A stretch of DNA of 64,000 bases from Kribbella sp. VKM Ac-2568 (GCF_004345365.1 NZ_SLVF01000017.1:1-64000); one strand, 5' to 3'. Shown: positions 43,061 through 52,284, counted from the stretch's first letter. Translations and numbers: made by a program. The notes: a model not told the origin generated them from the sequence alone.

Positions 43061-43441
43061 ATGCCGAAGTACATGCTGATCATGCGGGGCACCGATGAGT
43101 CGAACGCCGCCATGATGGCCTCGATCGAGGAAGGGATTGCCAGGACCCGCCTCTTCATCGAGGAGATGATGAAGGCCGGCGTTCTCCTCGGGGCCGAAGG
43201 GCTGGACGATCCGGGCCAGGGCGCCGTGGTCGACTTCAGCGGCGAGGCCCCGGTGGTCACGGACGGGCCGTACGGAGAGACCAAGGAACTGTTCGGGGGC
43301 TTCTTCCTGCTCGATGTCGCCTCGAAACAGGAGGCGGTCGAGTGGGCCAAGCGGGTCCCGGCGGCCCCAGGGTCCAAGATCGAGATCCGGCGGGTGCCCG
43401 AGGAGGACGAGGTCCCGCAGGACAGCACCGTCCAGCACTGA
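43061..43441 (+). CDS. YciI/DGPF-family protein
   Basis: A 126-residue ferredoxin-like-fold protein of the YciI family carrying the DGPYGETKELFGGFF motif that gives the DGPF name. In ECF42-type clusters these proteins sit next to an ECF sigma factor and are its transcriptional targets. Here the start ATG follows GAGGAG, and the stop overlaps the sigma gene start (TGATG). Function of DGPF proteins is not established; a role in sensing or in oxidative or antibiotic stress has been suggested by context. Confidence 0.9.
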   Translation: MPKYMLIMRGTDESNAAMMASIEEGIARTRLFIEEMMKAGVLLGAEGLDDPGQGAVVDFSGEAPVVTDGPYGETKELFGGFFLLDVASKQEAVEWAKRVPAAPGSKIEIRRVPEEDEVPQDSTVQH

Positions 43442-44655
43442 TGGGTACGGCCAACGTCGAGGCCGTCTGGCGGATCGAGTCGGCGCGGATCGTCGCCGCG
43501 CTGACCCGGTTCACCGGTGATTTCGGGCTGGCCGAGGACGCGGCCCAGGAGGCCGTGGCTGAGGCGCTGGTGTCGTGGCCGCTCGCCTCTCCGGCCAATC
43601 CGGCCGGCTGGCTGATGGCCACGGCCCGGCGGCGGGCGATCGACGCGATCCGCCGCCGGACCGCCCTGCAGGACCGATACGCCCTGCTGGCGACCGACCC
43701 GGCGGTCGACGAGGAAATCGACCCCGACAGGATCGACGACGACATCCTGGCGCTGATGTTCGTCAGCTGCCACCCGGTGCTCTCCCCCGAGGCCCGGGTG
43801 GCGCTGACCCTGCGCGTGGTCGGCGGCCTGTCCAGCGAGGAGATCGCCCGCGCGTTCCTCGTACCCGTGCCGACCGTGCAGGCCCGCATCACCCGGGCCA
43901 AGAAGACGATCGCGGCGGCCGGGGTGCCGTTCGAGCTGCCGGCGGCCGGCGAGCGCAGGGGGCGGCTGGGCGGCGTGCTCAGCGTCCTCTACGTGATCTT
44001 CACCGAAGGGTCGACGGCCACGTCGGGCGATCGGCTACTGCGCCCCGACGTCGCGTACGAGGCGATCCGGCTGACCCGCACGCTGGCCGCGCTGCAGCCG
44101 GACGAGCCGGAGGTGCACGGCCTGCTCGCGCTGTGCGAGTTGACGGCCGCGCGCTTCCCGGCCCGGATCGGCCCGGACGGTTCGCCGATCCTGCTCGAGG
44201 ACCAGGACCGGCGGCGGTGGGACTTCTCGGCGATCCGCCGTGGGCTGGCCGCGCTGGCCAAGGCATCGACTGGCGGCCTCGGCCCCTACGGCCTGCAGGC
44301 CGCGATCGCCGCCGCCCACGCGTCGGCGCCCTCGGTCGAGGCGACCGACTGGGACCTGATCGTGGTGCTCTACGAGGCGCTCGGCCGGGTCGCGCCCTCG
44401 CCGGTGGTCGAGCTCAACCGGGCCGTCGCCGTGGCCATGGCCTCGGGGCCGGCGCAAGCCCTGGCCATCGTGGACGAGCTGATCGCCTTGGACCGGCTCC
44501 CCGGTTCGCATCTGGTGCCGACCATACGCGGGGAGTTGCTGGCCCGCCTCGGCCGGCGACCGGAGGCGCGCGCCGAGCTGGAGCTGGCGGCTCGGCTGTG
44601 CGCCAACCAGCGCGAACGCTCAGTGCTGCTGCGCAAGGCGGCCGCACTGGGCTGA
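43441..44655 (+). CDS. ECF42-family sigma factor with TPR-like C-terminal domain
   Basis: A 404-residue extracytoplasmic-function sigma factor. Sigma region 2 spans about residues 12-75 and region 4 about 115-165 (SSEEIARAFLVPVPTVQARITRAKK). The remaining 240 residues form the helical (TPR-like, DUF6596-type) C-terminal domain of ECF42, with segments VLSVLYVIFTEGS and SPVVELNRAVAVAMASGPAQAL. The C-terminal domain, rather than an anti-sigma factor, is thought to control activity. It is coupled to the YciI/DGPF gene by overlap, as expected. A second copy lies at 53606. Confidence 0.92.
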   Translation: MGTANVEAVWRIESARIVAALTRFTGDFGLAEDAAQEAVAEALVSWPLASPANPAGWLMATARRRAIDAIRRRTALQDRYALLATDPAVDEEIDPDRIDDDILALMFVSCHPVLSPEARVALTLRVVGGLSSEEIARAFLVPVPTVQARITRAKKTIAAAGVPFELPAAGERRGRLGGVLSVLYVIFTEGSTATSGDRLLRPDVAYEAIRLTRTLAALQPDEPEVHGLLALCELTAARFPARIGPDGSPILLEDQDRRRWDFSAIRRGLAALAKASTGGLGPYGLQAAIAAAHASAPSVEATDWDLIVVLYEALGRVAPSPVVELNRAVAVAMASGPAQALAIVDELIALDRLPGSHLVPTIRGELLARLGRRPEARAELELAARLCANQRERSVLLRKAAALG

Positions 44656-44816
44656 CTTTCTCCAGCTCGGCCGGCCGGGATTCGAGTTGCTGATCGCGTT
44701 CCTCGACCGGCTGATGAGACCCGCCTGACGGTCGAAGCAGGCAATTGCTGCATGCTGTCGCTGACGACACCTCCGGCCCACCTGTGACCTTGTGAACGAC
44801 CGCGAAGGAGATCTCG

Positions 44817-45785
44817 ATGGTGACCGATCCGACTCCCGGACCGACTGCTTCGACGCGTGCGCTGCCGCAGTCGGTCCTCATGCCGCTGACCGGCGCCGCG
44901 ATCTTCCTGGTGGTCCGGATCGAACCGGGCGGCGAGGAGGCCACCCGAGCGTTGCTGGAGCGCGTCACCGGGTTGACTCGCTCGGTCGGCTTCCGCATCC
45001 CGGCCGGCACCCTGTCGTGCGTCACGAGCATCGGCTCCGACGCCTATGGCCGCCTCTTCAGCGGCCCCCGGCCGGCGAAGTTGCACCCGTTCATCGAGCT
45101 GGAAGGCGCCAAGCACCGCGCGGTCTCGACACCGGGCGACCTGCTGTTCCACATCCGAGCCGGTCAGCTCGACATGTGCTTCCAGCTGGGCCAGCAGATC
45201 ATGAGCGAGCTCGGCAGCGCGGCCACGGTGATCGACGAGGTCCACGGCTTCAAGTACTTCGAGATGCGCGACCTGCTCGGCTTCGTCGACGGGACCGAGA
45301 ACCCGACCGGCGAGGAGGCGAACGAGGCGGTCCTGATCGGCGCCGAGGACCCGGACTTCGCCGGCGGCAGCTACGTGATCGTGCAGAAGTACCTGCACGA
45401 CATGGCCGCCTGGAATGCGCTGAGCGTCGAGCAGCAGGAGCTGGTGATCGGCCGGACCAAGCTCGACGACATCGAGCTGCAGGACGACGTGAAGCCGTCC
45501 AACTCGCACATCGCGCTGAACGTGATCGAGGACGAGGACGGCAACGAGCTGCAGATCCTGCGCGACAACATGCCGTTCGGCACCATCGGCACGGAGGAGT
45601 CCGGCACCTACTACATCGCGTACGCCAAGGATCCGGCCGTCACCGAGCTGATGCTGCGGCGGATGTTCCTCGGCGAGCCCGAGGGCAACTACGACCGCAT
45701 CCTCGACTTCTCCACCGCGACCACCGGCACCCTCTTCTTCGTCCCCACCGCCGACTTCCTCGACGACCTGCCACCTGCCCCCTGA
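44817..45785 (+). CDS. DyP-type heme peroxidase
   Basis: A 322-residue dye-decolorizing peroxidase of the shorter cytosolic class. The catalytic GFVDGTENP motif with its Asp lies near residue 158 and the proximal heme-ligand His near residue 230 in NSHIALN. No Tat signal is visible (the first residues MVTDPTPGPTAS are not a signal), so it is likely cytosolic. It may reduce peroxide using aromatic or dye substrates. No encapsulin gene is nearby, so packaging is not indicated. ATG at 44817 has GAAGGAG upstream. Confidence 0.93.
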   Translation: MVTDPTPGPTASTRALPQSVLMPLTGAAIFLVVRIEPGGEEATRALLERVTGLTRSVGFRIPAGTLSCVTSIGSDAYGRLFSGPRPAKLHPFIELEGAKHRAVSTPGDLLFHIRAGQLDMCFQLGQQIMSELGSAATVIDEVHGFKYFEMRDLLGFVDGTENPTGEEANEAVLIGAEDPDFAGGSYVIVQKYLHDMAAWNALSVEQQELVIGRTKLDDIELQDDVKPSNSHIALNVIEDEDGNELQILRDNMPFGTIGTEESGTYYIAYAKDPAVTELMLRRMFLGEPEGNYDRILDFSTATTGTLFFVPTADFLDDLPPAP

Positions 45786-45836
45786 CTCCCCTGGCGCCAC
45801 CAGACGCCAGGGAACGCGACCACTCGGCCGGATCGG

Positions 45837-46838
45837 TTACTCGCCGAAGAGCAGCGGGTCGGAGTAGCTGTGCCAGGTGAAGTTCACCTGGTCGGCGAAC
45901 GTGCCGGGAACCTTGCCGAGGCTCTGGATGATCGTGGAGGCACCGGTGGCGTGGCCGACGGCGTACAGGTAGCCGGAGTCGGTGTCCTTGTCGATGCCGA
46001 GCAGCAGCGTGCCGGAGTTGCCGCAGCGAGCGGTCAGCATCGTCTCGAAGCCTTGCCAGGTGGAGGTCCGCACCTTCTTCACGATCGGCTTCATCGGTGA
46101 GGTGGTGGGGATCCGGACGGTGTAAAGCCCCCCGCCGCGAAGGTTCACCAGGAAGGCGTCGTAGGTCGCGGTCTGGCTGAACAGAGCCATCGACTTGACC
46201 GCGCCGAAGCCTGCCGCCGAGCCGCTCGGGTGCCGCACCTTCTTCCCGTTCGTGGAGGTGACGTTCCAGCGGAACAGGGTCCCGTCCGAGCGGAGACCGT
46301 AGTCGGTCACCCGGAGCTGCCGCCCTGCCACCGTGTACTCCGAGTGCTCGACAGCTGAGAACGGCGCCCAGCCGCCGCCGATCACGGTCTGATACTTGTA
46401 CGGCGTCCCGCCGCCGCGCGGCACCAGGTAGCCGCTGTCATACAGCACGTTCCCCAGCGCGACGACCGCCTCGTGACTGACGCTGCCGCCCTCCTCTGCC
46501 GGCGCGTACTCCCACCTGCTGGTGAGCCGCGGCTGGCCGGCCGAGTGAATGCCTCGGGCAACGAACCGGTTCTCGGTCCGGGTGATCGGCTTGGTGGCGA
46601 GGAAGCTCTGGATCCGGTGGTCACCCGCCGCCGTCACCGATCCCGCCGAGATCCCACAGGCCTTCGCCGCACTGCTCGCCGCGGTCGTGGTGTCCCTGGT
46701 GTTCGTCGTGGTCGCGCCGTTCGCCCCGGCCGGGATCATCCCGGCGGCCAGCAGACCGGCGGCCACGATCCCCACTGCCCTCGACGCCGACCGTCGTCCG
46801 GCGACCACCCTGCCGCCGTACCCCTGCATTCTTCCCAT
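45837..46838 (-). CDS. Secreted protein of a four-member tandem family (copy 1)
   Basis: A 333-residue exported protein with a signal peptide (AVGIVAAGLLAAGMIPAGANGA) and no known domain. The mature part opens with the family block KACGISAGSVTAAGDHR and contains repeated beta-strand motifs, such as DYGLRSDGTLFRWNVTS and a Trp/aromatic GGGWAPFSAVEHSEYTV region. The latter part has NLRGGGLYTVRIP and TARCGNSGTLLLGIDKD, then ends in LLFGE. Two cysteines, in the opening block and in ARCG, are shared by all four paralogues and may form a disulfide. Function unknown; the repetitive strand-rich layout would suit a beta-propeller. Start ATG at 46838 has a GGGGG ribosome binding site. Confidence 0.8.
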   Translation of the reverse strand: MGRMQGYGGRVVAGRRSASRAVGIVAAGLLAAGMIPAGANGATTTNTRDTTTAASSAAKACGISAGSVTAAGDHRIQSFLATKPITRTENRFVARGIHSAGQPRLTSRWEYAPAEEGGSVSHEAVVALGNVLYDSGYLVPRGGGTPYKYQTVIGGGWAPFSAVEHSEYTVAGRQLRVTDYGLRSDGTLFRWNVTSTNGKKVRHPSGSAAGFGAVKSMALFSQTATYDAFLVNLRGGGLYTVRIPTTSPMKPIVKKVRTSTWQGFETMLTARCGNSGTLLLGIDKDTDSGYLYAVGHATGASTIIQSLGKVPGTFADQVNFTWHSYSDPLLFGE

Positions 46839-46918
46839 TGCAAAGCACCCCCAGTGAATGTGAACAATTCAAGGGCTTTGACGCCGTCCGGCGGAGCAAA
46901 GTTGTGGCAGTAGGTGGA

Positions 46919-47860
46919 CTACTCGCCGCGCAGTTTGCTGGCCTGCGGGGTGTCGAGGTACCAGCGGAAGTAGGCCGGATCATCCAGGGAGACAGGGAGA
47001 TCGCCGAGGGACTGGATGCTGGTGGCGGAACCGTCGGCGTGGGCGAGCGCGTAGAGGTGGCCGGTGTGGGTGTCCTGGTCGATGCCGAGCAGGATCGTTC
47101 CGTGCTCGCCGCAGCGCTCGGCGATCAGGGTGTCGAAATTCTCCCAGCTCGAACCCCGCAGCGGGCGGACTACCGGCGTCGCGGTCGGGTCCACCGGGAT
47201 ACGGATCGTGTAGAGCGCGCCGTTGAAGGTGTTGGCGAGGAACGTGTCGTAGCTGCGGGTCTGGCTGATCAAGGTGAACGTCTTGACCGAGGTGAAGCCG
47301 CGGTACAGCCTCTGGTCGCGCCACGTGTTGCCGTCGATGGTCCAGCGCAGGACCACCCCGTCGTCGCGGAGGGCGTACTGGTTCATCCGGAGATGCCTGT
47401 ATTTCGGACCCTCGTAGTACCGGGAGGTCTGGAAGGCGGTGATGTCCTCCCAACCGGCGCTGACCTCCTGGAGCTTGACGGTGTCCGCCAGGGTCGCGCG
47501 GCCGGTGGAGTCGGTGATGTAGCCGCTCAGGTACATCGACGGCCCGAGGATCAGCCAGCCACCCCGCAGCTCACCCGTCGGAGTAGCGGGCGCATGTGCC
47601 ATCGGCCCGACCAGCCGCGGCACCCCACCGGCGTAAATCTCGGCCGGCCCGACCGCGTCCCCGAGCATGGTCGGCGGCGACGTGGCGAGAATCCCCTGAC
47701 CGCGATGCTCTCCGACAGCCGTCACCGACCCGAGTTGCATGCTGCAGAACGCGGCGGTGCCGGCAGCCTCGGCCGTTCCCGGAAGCGGTCCGGCCGCGAG
47801 GCCGCCTACCAGCGCGAGGGTGACAAGGGCGCCTCGCCTGCGCCGATCGGAGCGGGTCAT
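46919..47860 (-). CDS. Secreted protein of a four-member tandem family (copy 2)
   Basis: A 313-residue paralogue with a signal peptide (ALVTLALVGGLAAGPLPG). It has the same landmarks in shorter form: FCSMQLGSVTAVGEHR at the start of the mature protein, ALRDDGVVLRWTID, SVKTFTLISQTRSYDTFL, TIRIPVDPTATPVVR, AERCGEHGTILLGIDQD, and the end KLRGE. Its ATG overlaps the stop of copy 3 by four bases, so it is translated with it. Sequence is clearly diverged from copies 1, 3 and 4, so these are not recent duplicates. Function unknown. Confidence 0.8.
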   Translation of the reverse strand: MTRSDRRRRGALVTLALVGGLAAGPLPGTAEAAGTAAFCSMQLGSVTAVGEHRGQGILATSPPTMLGDAVGPAEIYAGGVPRLVGPMAHAPATPTGELRGGWLILGPSMYLSGYITDSTGRATLADTVKLQEVSAGWEDITAFQTSRYYEGPKYRHLRMNQYALRDDGVVLRWTIDGNTWRDQRLYRGFTSVKTFTLISQTRSYDTFLANTFNGALYTIRIPVDPTATPVVRPLRGSSWENFDTLIAERCGEHGTILLGIDQDTHTGHLYALAHADGSATSIQSLGDLPVSLDDPAYFRWYLDTPQASKLRGE

Positions 47861-48792
47861 TCGCCATTCAGCTGGTCAGGTTCCCAGCCCCAGCGGAAGT
47901 AGGTCGGGTCCGCGAAGGTGCCGGGGAGCTTCCCGCGGCTCTGGATCACGGTGGCGGTTCCGTTGGCGTGACCGAAGGCGTACAGGTAGGCCGACCGGGT
48001 GTCCTTGTCGATGCCGACCAGGAGGGTCCCCTGTGTCCCGCATTTCTCGGCGATCAGACTCTCGAAGCCCTGCCAGGTCCCGCTGCGGACGACCTTCACC
48101 ACCGGCTTCATCGGCGAACTGGTCGGGATCCGGACCGTGTAGAGCGCGCCGCCGCGCAGGTTCATCAGGAAGGTGTCGTACGTCCGGGTCTTGCTGATCA
48201 GTGCCATCGACTTGACCGAAGAGAAGCCGGCGTACGAGCCGGAGCTGTGCCAGACACCCTTGGTGTCGACGGTCCAGCGGAACAGCCTGCCGTCGTTGCG
48301 CAGGCCGTAGGCGTTGTGCCGGTAGAAGCTGGTGGGCGGCGCCCAGTACTGCGCGTCCTCGAACGCGACGAAGGTGCCCCAGCCACCCCCGAGTCGCTCG
48401 AGCCGGGGCGCTCCTTCGAGCTGGAAGTCGGTTCCGGTGTCGTAGCTGCTGCGGTACATGGAGTCGCCGATGACGACCCAGCCGTGGACATGGGTGTTGG
48501 CGATGTCCGGCTCGTAGACGAGGGTGCTGCTGAGTCGAGGCGGTGCGGCGTACACGTCGGCGGTGACCCACCACGGCTCGACCGTCGGCGGCACCGTCGC
48601 GGTGGCTTGCCGCCGCGCCTGGTCGCCGCCTGCCGTGACGGATCCCAGGCTGAGGCCGCAGGCAGCTGCGGCTGTGGTCGACCCCTCCGCGACCAACGAT
48701 GCCGCAGCTGCCGAGCCTGGCGCCAGGCCCGCAGCCAGCAGGACCAGTCCTGCAACAGCGGAGCCACCTCGAATGCCCTTCCCAGCCGGCAT
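47857..48792 (-). CDS. Secreted protein of a four-member tandem family (copy 3)
   Basis: A 311-residue paralogue. Signal peptide VAGLVLLAAGLAPGSAAA; mature start ACGLSLGSVTAGGDQ; then GLRNDGRLFRWTVD, SSVKSMALISKTRTYDTF, NLRGGALYTVRIPTSSPMKPVVK, AEKCGTQGTLLVGIDKD and the end LNGE. ATG at 48792 is preferred to GTG at 48837, because the longer start would lie inside a strong hairpin. The gene is closest to copies 1 and 4. It is the upstream member of the coupled pair with copy 2. Function unknown. Confidence 0.8.
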   Translation of the reverse strand: MPAGKGIRGGSAVAGLVLLAAGLAPGSAAAASLVAEGSTTAAAACGLSLGSVTAGGDQARRQATATVPPTVEPWWVTADVYAAPPRLSSTLVYEPDIANTHVHGWVVIGDSMYRSSYDTGTDFQLEGAPRLERLGGGWGTFVAFEDAQYWAPPTSFYRHNAYGLRNDGRLFRWTVDTKGVWHSSGSYAGFSSVKSMALISKTRTYDTFLMNLRGGALYTVRIPTSSPMKPVVKVVRSGTWQGFESLIAEKCGTQGTLLVGIDKDTRSAYLYAFGHANGTATVIQSRGKLPGTFADPTYFRWGWEPDQLNGE

Positions 48793-48812
48793 TTCTCGCC
48801 CCCGAGTTTTGG

Positions 48813-48840
48813 CTTGTGCGCGCCTGGCGGCGCGCACAAG
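48813..48840 (-). terminator. Perfect hairpin between copies 3 and 4
   Basis: CTTGTGCGCGCC (48813-48824), TGGC loop, GGCGCGCACAAG (48829-48840): 12-bp perfect stem, 49 bases after the stop of copy 4 on the minus strand. Likely a terminator that separates copy 4 from the others. Confidence 0.7.
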
Positions 48841-48888
48841 AGGTGTGCTTCTACTGAGCTTGATGCGTCCTTCGCGACGGAAGTTGCG

Positions 48889-49845
48889 TTATTCGCCGAA
48901 GAGCATTGGCGCGTCGCCGGGCCTGATCGCCCGCCTGAAGTACACGGGATCCTCGAAGGTCGTCGGGACCTTGCCGAGGCTCTTGATGACCGTGGCGGTG
49001 CCGTTGGCGTGGCCTACGGCGTACAGGTAGCCCGACTTGGAGTCCTTGTCGATGCCGAGCAGCATGGTGCCGTTGACGCCGCACTTCTCGATCACGAGCG
49101 ACTCGAACCCCTGCCAGCTGGAGCTGCGGACGAGCTTCACGACCGGCTTCAGCGGCGAGGTCCGCGGGATCCGGATCGTGTACAGGGCTCCACCCTTGGT
49201 GGTCGCCAGGAAGGTGTCGTAGGTGGCCGTCTGACTGATCAGGGCCATCGCCTTCACGGCGCTGAAGCCTGGAGCGGACTGCTTATTGGTCCAGGTTGCG
49301 CCGCCGGTCGTGGCGTACTTCGTCACCCAGCGTGAGAGCACGCCGTCGGCGCGGAGCGCGTACTGACTCGTCACGCCCTTCACGCTGTCGAGGAAGGGCG
49401 GGTAGTACCTGCTTGTCTCGAAGGCACTGATACCGCCCCAGCCACCACCGACCGGTGTGGTGTGGGGGCCCGGCGTGGGCTCACCGTTCTGCTCGACCCG
49501 GTAACCGCTGTTGTACATCGTCGAGCCCATCACCACCCAGCCGCTGACAGCCTCGCGGAACGGCTCGACATCCGGGTCACTCGCCGTGGATCCGCTGAGC
49601 CGTACCTGGCCGTCCGGGTAGATGCCGCTGTACAGCGACTGACTTTGCACGGTGATCGGTGCCGTCGCTGCCACTGTTCTGAACCTGTGGTCGCCGCCTG
49701 GCGTCACAGAGCCCACCGTCAGCCGGCAGGCCGCGGTGGCAGCGGCCGGCTGGGTCGTCGCAGCGTCCGCGGCTCCGGGGACGATTCCCGCTGCCAACAG
49801 AGCAGCCGCCATCGCTACTCCCGCACTTCGTTGCCGACCGGACAT
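48889..49845 (-). CDS. Secreted protein of a four-member tandem family (copy 4)
   Basis: A 318-residue paralogue and the first of the cluster on the transcribed strand. Signal peptide VAMAAALLAAGIVPGAADA, mature start ACRLTVGSVTPGGDHR, then QYALRADGVLSRWVTK, KAMALISQTATYDTFL, TKGGALYTIRIPRTSPLKP, EKCGVNGTMLLGIDKD, and the end MLFGE. A longer in-frame extension into the ligase gene is a shadow. ATG at 49845 has GAGAGG upstream. The four copies together form the least explained block in the window. Confidence 0.8.
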   Translation of the reverse strand: MSGRQRSAGVAMAAALLAAGIVPGAADAATTQPAAATAACRLTVGSVTPGGDHRFRTVAATAPITVQSQSLYSGIYPDGQVRLSGSTASDPDVEPFREAVSGWVVMGSTMYNSGYRVEQNGEPTPGPHTTPVGGGWGGISAFETSRYYPPFLDSVKGVTSQYALRADGVLSRWVTKYATTGGATWTNKQSAPGFSAVKAMALISQTATYDTFLATTKGGALYTIRIPRTSPLKPVVKLVRSSSWQGFESLVIEKCGVNGTMLLGIDKDSKSGYLYAVGHANGTATVIKSLGKVPTTFEDPVYFRRAIRPGDAPMLFGE

Positions 49846-49968
49846 GCCGAGCCTCTCGCTGGTTGAGCAGATACCACGTTTGATGCGGTCCGCGGGCGGA
49901 AAGTTATGCGATCGGGCGGATGACCCGGGCTGCCGGGAAATGTCGGTGGGTTGGGTGAGACTGGGGTC

Positions 49969-51513
49969 ATGTTGCTCGCTGATGTGGTCGCCACGTCGAC
50001 CTCGTTGAGTCAGACCCGGTCGCGCCGCGCCAAGGCCGACCTGATCGCGACGCTGCTGACCACCGCGACCGAGCCGGTGGAGACGGAGATCGTCGTGACA
50101 TACCTGTCCGGCGAGCTGCGCCAGCGCCGTACGGGCGTGGGCTGGCGCACGCTGGCGGAGGCGCCCGAGCCGGCGGAGACTCCCTCGCTGACGATCGAGG
50201 AGGTCGATCAGGCATTCGCCGAACTGTCCGAGATCGCCGGAGCTGGATCGCAGGCCAAGCGGCGGGCGGGGGTCGACGCGCTGTTCGGCCGGGCCACCAA
50301 GGAGGAGCAGAAGTTCCTCCGTTTCCTGGTGAGCGGTGAGCTGAGGCAGGGCGCGCTCGACGGCGTGATGGCCGACGCGGTCGCCAAGGCCACCGGCATC
50401 CCGCTGGAGAAGATCCGCGCCGCCACCATGCTCCGCGGCGCGGCGGCCCCGGTCGCGGTCGCCGTACTGACCGAGGGCGAGGCCGGGCTCGACCAGTTCG
50501 GCCTGGAGGTCGGTCGGGGTGTGCAGCCGATGCTCGCGCAGTCGGCGACCAGCATCGCCGAGGCGATGGCGAAGACCGGGACGCCGGCCGCGATCGAGTG
50601 GAAGCTCGACGGGATCCGGATCCAGGCGCACCGCGACGGCGACCGCGTGGTCGTCTACACCCGCACGCTCGACGACATCACCAGCCGGGTGCCGGAGGTG
50701 GTCACCGCCGTGCTGGAACTGAAAGCGGACAAGGTCGTCCTCGACGGCGAGCTGATCGCGCTCCGCGACGACGGCCGCCCGGAGGCGTTCCAGGTCACCG
50801 GCTCCCGTACTGCGACCCGCGCCGCGACCGGTCCCGAGACGGTGCCGCTGACCCCATACTTCTTCGACATCCTGCACCTCGACGGGCACGACCTGCTCGG
50901 CCTCGACAGCACCGAGCGGCACGAGTGGCTGAGCACCCTCGTGCCCGAGGAGCGGCGGATCCCGCGGTTCGTGACCGAGGACGCCGAGGCCGGCGAGGCC
51001 TTCTTCACCGACGCGGTCAAACGCGGCCACGAAGGCGTGATGGTGAAGTCCCTGACCGTGCCGTACGAGGCCGGCCGCCGGGGTTCCGGCTGGGTCAAGG
51101 TGAAGCAGACACACACCCTCGACCTGGTGGTGCTCGCCGCGGAATGGGGCCACGGGCGCCGTACCGGGTGGCTCTCGAACCTGCATCTGGGCGCCCGGGA
51201 CGAGGAGACCGGCGAGTTCGTGATGCTCGGGAAGACGTTCAAGGGGCTGACCGACGAGCTGCTGCGCTGGCAGACCGAGAGGTTCCAGCAGCTCGAGGTG
51301 CGCCGGGACGACTACACGGTCTACCTGCGCCCGGAGATCGTGGTCGAGATCGCCTTCGACGGGGTGCAGACCTCGACCAGGTATCCCGGCGGCATGGCGC
51401 TGCGGTTTGCCCGGGTGCTGCGGTATCGGGAGGACAAGACGGCCCAGCAGGTCGATACCGTGCAGAGTGTTCGAGCCATCCACCAACCCAGCGAAGGACC
51501 TGCCGATGACTGA
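49969..51513 (+). CDS. ATP-dependent DNA ligase (LigB/LigC-type)
   Basis: A 514-residue ATP-dependent ligase, separate from the essential NAD+-dependent LigA. The N-terminal DNA-binding domain is followed by the nucleotidyl-transfer motif EWKLDGIR with Lys near residue 213, motif III (FFDILHLDG), motif IV (GHEGVMVKSL) and motif V (WVKVKQTHTLDLVV). It seals nicks in repair and NHEJ-like processes. It starts at ATG 49969 (GGGG region upstream), and the following methyltransferase start overlaps the ligase stop by a few bases. Confidence 0.93.
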   Translation: MLLADVVATSTSLSQTRSRRAKADLIATLLTTATEPVETEIVVTYLSGELRQRRTGVGWRTLAEAPEPAETPSLTIEEVDQAFAELSEIAGAGSQAKRRAGVDALFGRATKEEQKFLRFLVSGELRQGALDGVMADAVAKATGIPLEKIRAATMLRGAAAPVAVAVLTEGEAGLDQFGLEVGRGVQPMLAQSATSIAEAMAKTGTPAAIEWKLDGIRIQAHRDGDRVVVYTRTLDDITSRVPEVVTAVLELKADKVVLDGELIALRDDGRPEAFQVTGSRTATRAATGPETVPLTPYFFDILHLDGHDLLGLDSTERHEWLSTLVPEERRIPRFVTEDAEAGEAFFTDAVKRGHEGVMVKSLTVPYEAGRRGSGWVKVKQTHTLDLVVLAAEWGHGRRTGWLSNLHLGARDEETGEFVMLGKTFKGLTDELLRWQTERFQQLEVRRDDYTVYLRPEIVVEIAFDGVQTSTRYPGGMALRFARVLRYREDKTAQQVDTVQSVRAIHQPSEGPADD

Positions 51514-52225
51514 CCGCGATACCGAGCCCACTTCTCCGGCGGTCGACCCGCAAACGGTCGATCCCGACGTGGCCTCCCGGCGGTTCGCCCACGAGTCGCT
51601 GGAGAAGGAAGACCCGACCGGATGGTTCGAGCGGCTCTACTCGGCCGCCGAGGACGGCCAGGCCGTCGTCCCGTGGGACCGCGGCGGGGCGCATCCCCTG
51701 CTGTCGGACTGGGTGCAGACGGCCGAGCCGGACGGCACCGGCAAGCAGGCCCTCGTGGTCGGCGCGGGCACCGGGTGGGACGCGGAACTGGTGGCCGACC
51801 TGGGCTACGAGACGATCGCCTTCGACATCTCTCCCACCGCGATCGAGACGGCCAAACGCGCCCACCCGAACACGAAGGCCACCTACCAGACCGCGGACCT
51901 GCTGAACCCGCCGGCCGACTGGCATCGCGCCTTCGACCTGGTCGTCGAGATCTACACGGTGCAGGCCCTGCCGATCGCGCTGCAGGCCGAAGCCACGAAG
52001 CGGGTCGGCGAGTTCGTCCGGGTCGGCGGCTCCCTGCTGGTGATCGCGGCCGCCCGCGCCGACGACGAACCGGACGCGGCCGTCGAGGGGCCGCCGTGGC
52101 CGCTCACCCGAGCCGGCATCGACGCCTTCGCCATCGGCGACCTGCGCCTGATCCAGCTGGACCGGTCCCCCAGCCCGAACGACCCGACCATCTACCGCTG
52201 GAGGGCCGAATACCTCCGCGACTGA
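51506..52225 (+). CDS. SAM-dependent methyltransferase
   Basis: A 239-residue Rossmann-fold methyltransferase. Motif I is ALVVGAGTGWDAELV, the second strand ends IAFDISPTAIE, motif IV is FDLVVEIYTVQALP. Length and a characteristic N-terminal WFERLYSAAEDG segment match thiopurine/thiol S-methyltransferase-like proteins. Start ATG 51506 overlaps the ligase stop, so it is expressed with the ligase. No role in DNA metabolism is implied; it probably modifies a small molecule. Confidence 0.85.
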   Translation: MTDRDTEPTSPAVDPQTVDPDVASRRFAHESLEKEDPTGWFERLYSAAEDGQAVVPWDRGGAHPLLSDWVQTAEPDGTGKQALVVGAGTGWDAELVADLGYETIAFDISPTAIETAKRAHPNTKATYQTADLLNPPADWHRAFDLVVEIYTVQALPIALQAEATKRVGEFVRVGGSLLVIAAARADDEPDAAVEGPPWPLTRAGIDAFAIGDLRLIQLDRSPSPNDPTIYRWRAEYLRD

Positions 52226-52284
52226 GCCGCGAGCCACTCGTCTGACGGCTGATCGGTGCCTGGGGCTGCCTCGAAATCCGGTTA

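Noticed and set aside
44654..44728. A 24-codon tail (DFLQLGRPGFELLIAF...) after the ECF42 gene that looks like a protein C-terminus
   Set aside because: Too short to identify, no start codon, and chance matches in high-G+C DNA are common. It could be a relic but I cannot support it.
49846..51531. A long minus-strand extension upstream of secreted copy 4 through the ligase gene
   Set aside because: It lies antisense to the DNA ligase, adds no known domain, and a signal peptide with a ribosome binding site begins at 49845.
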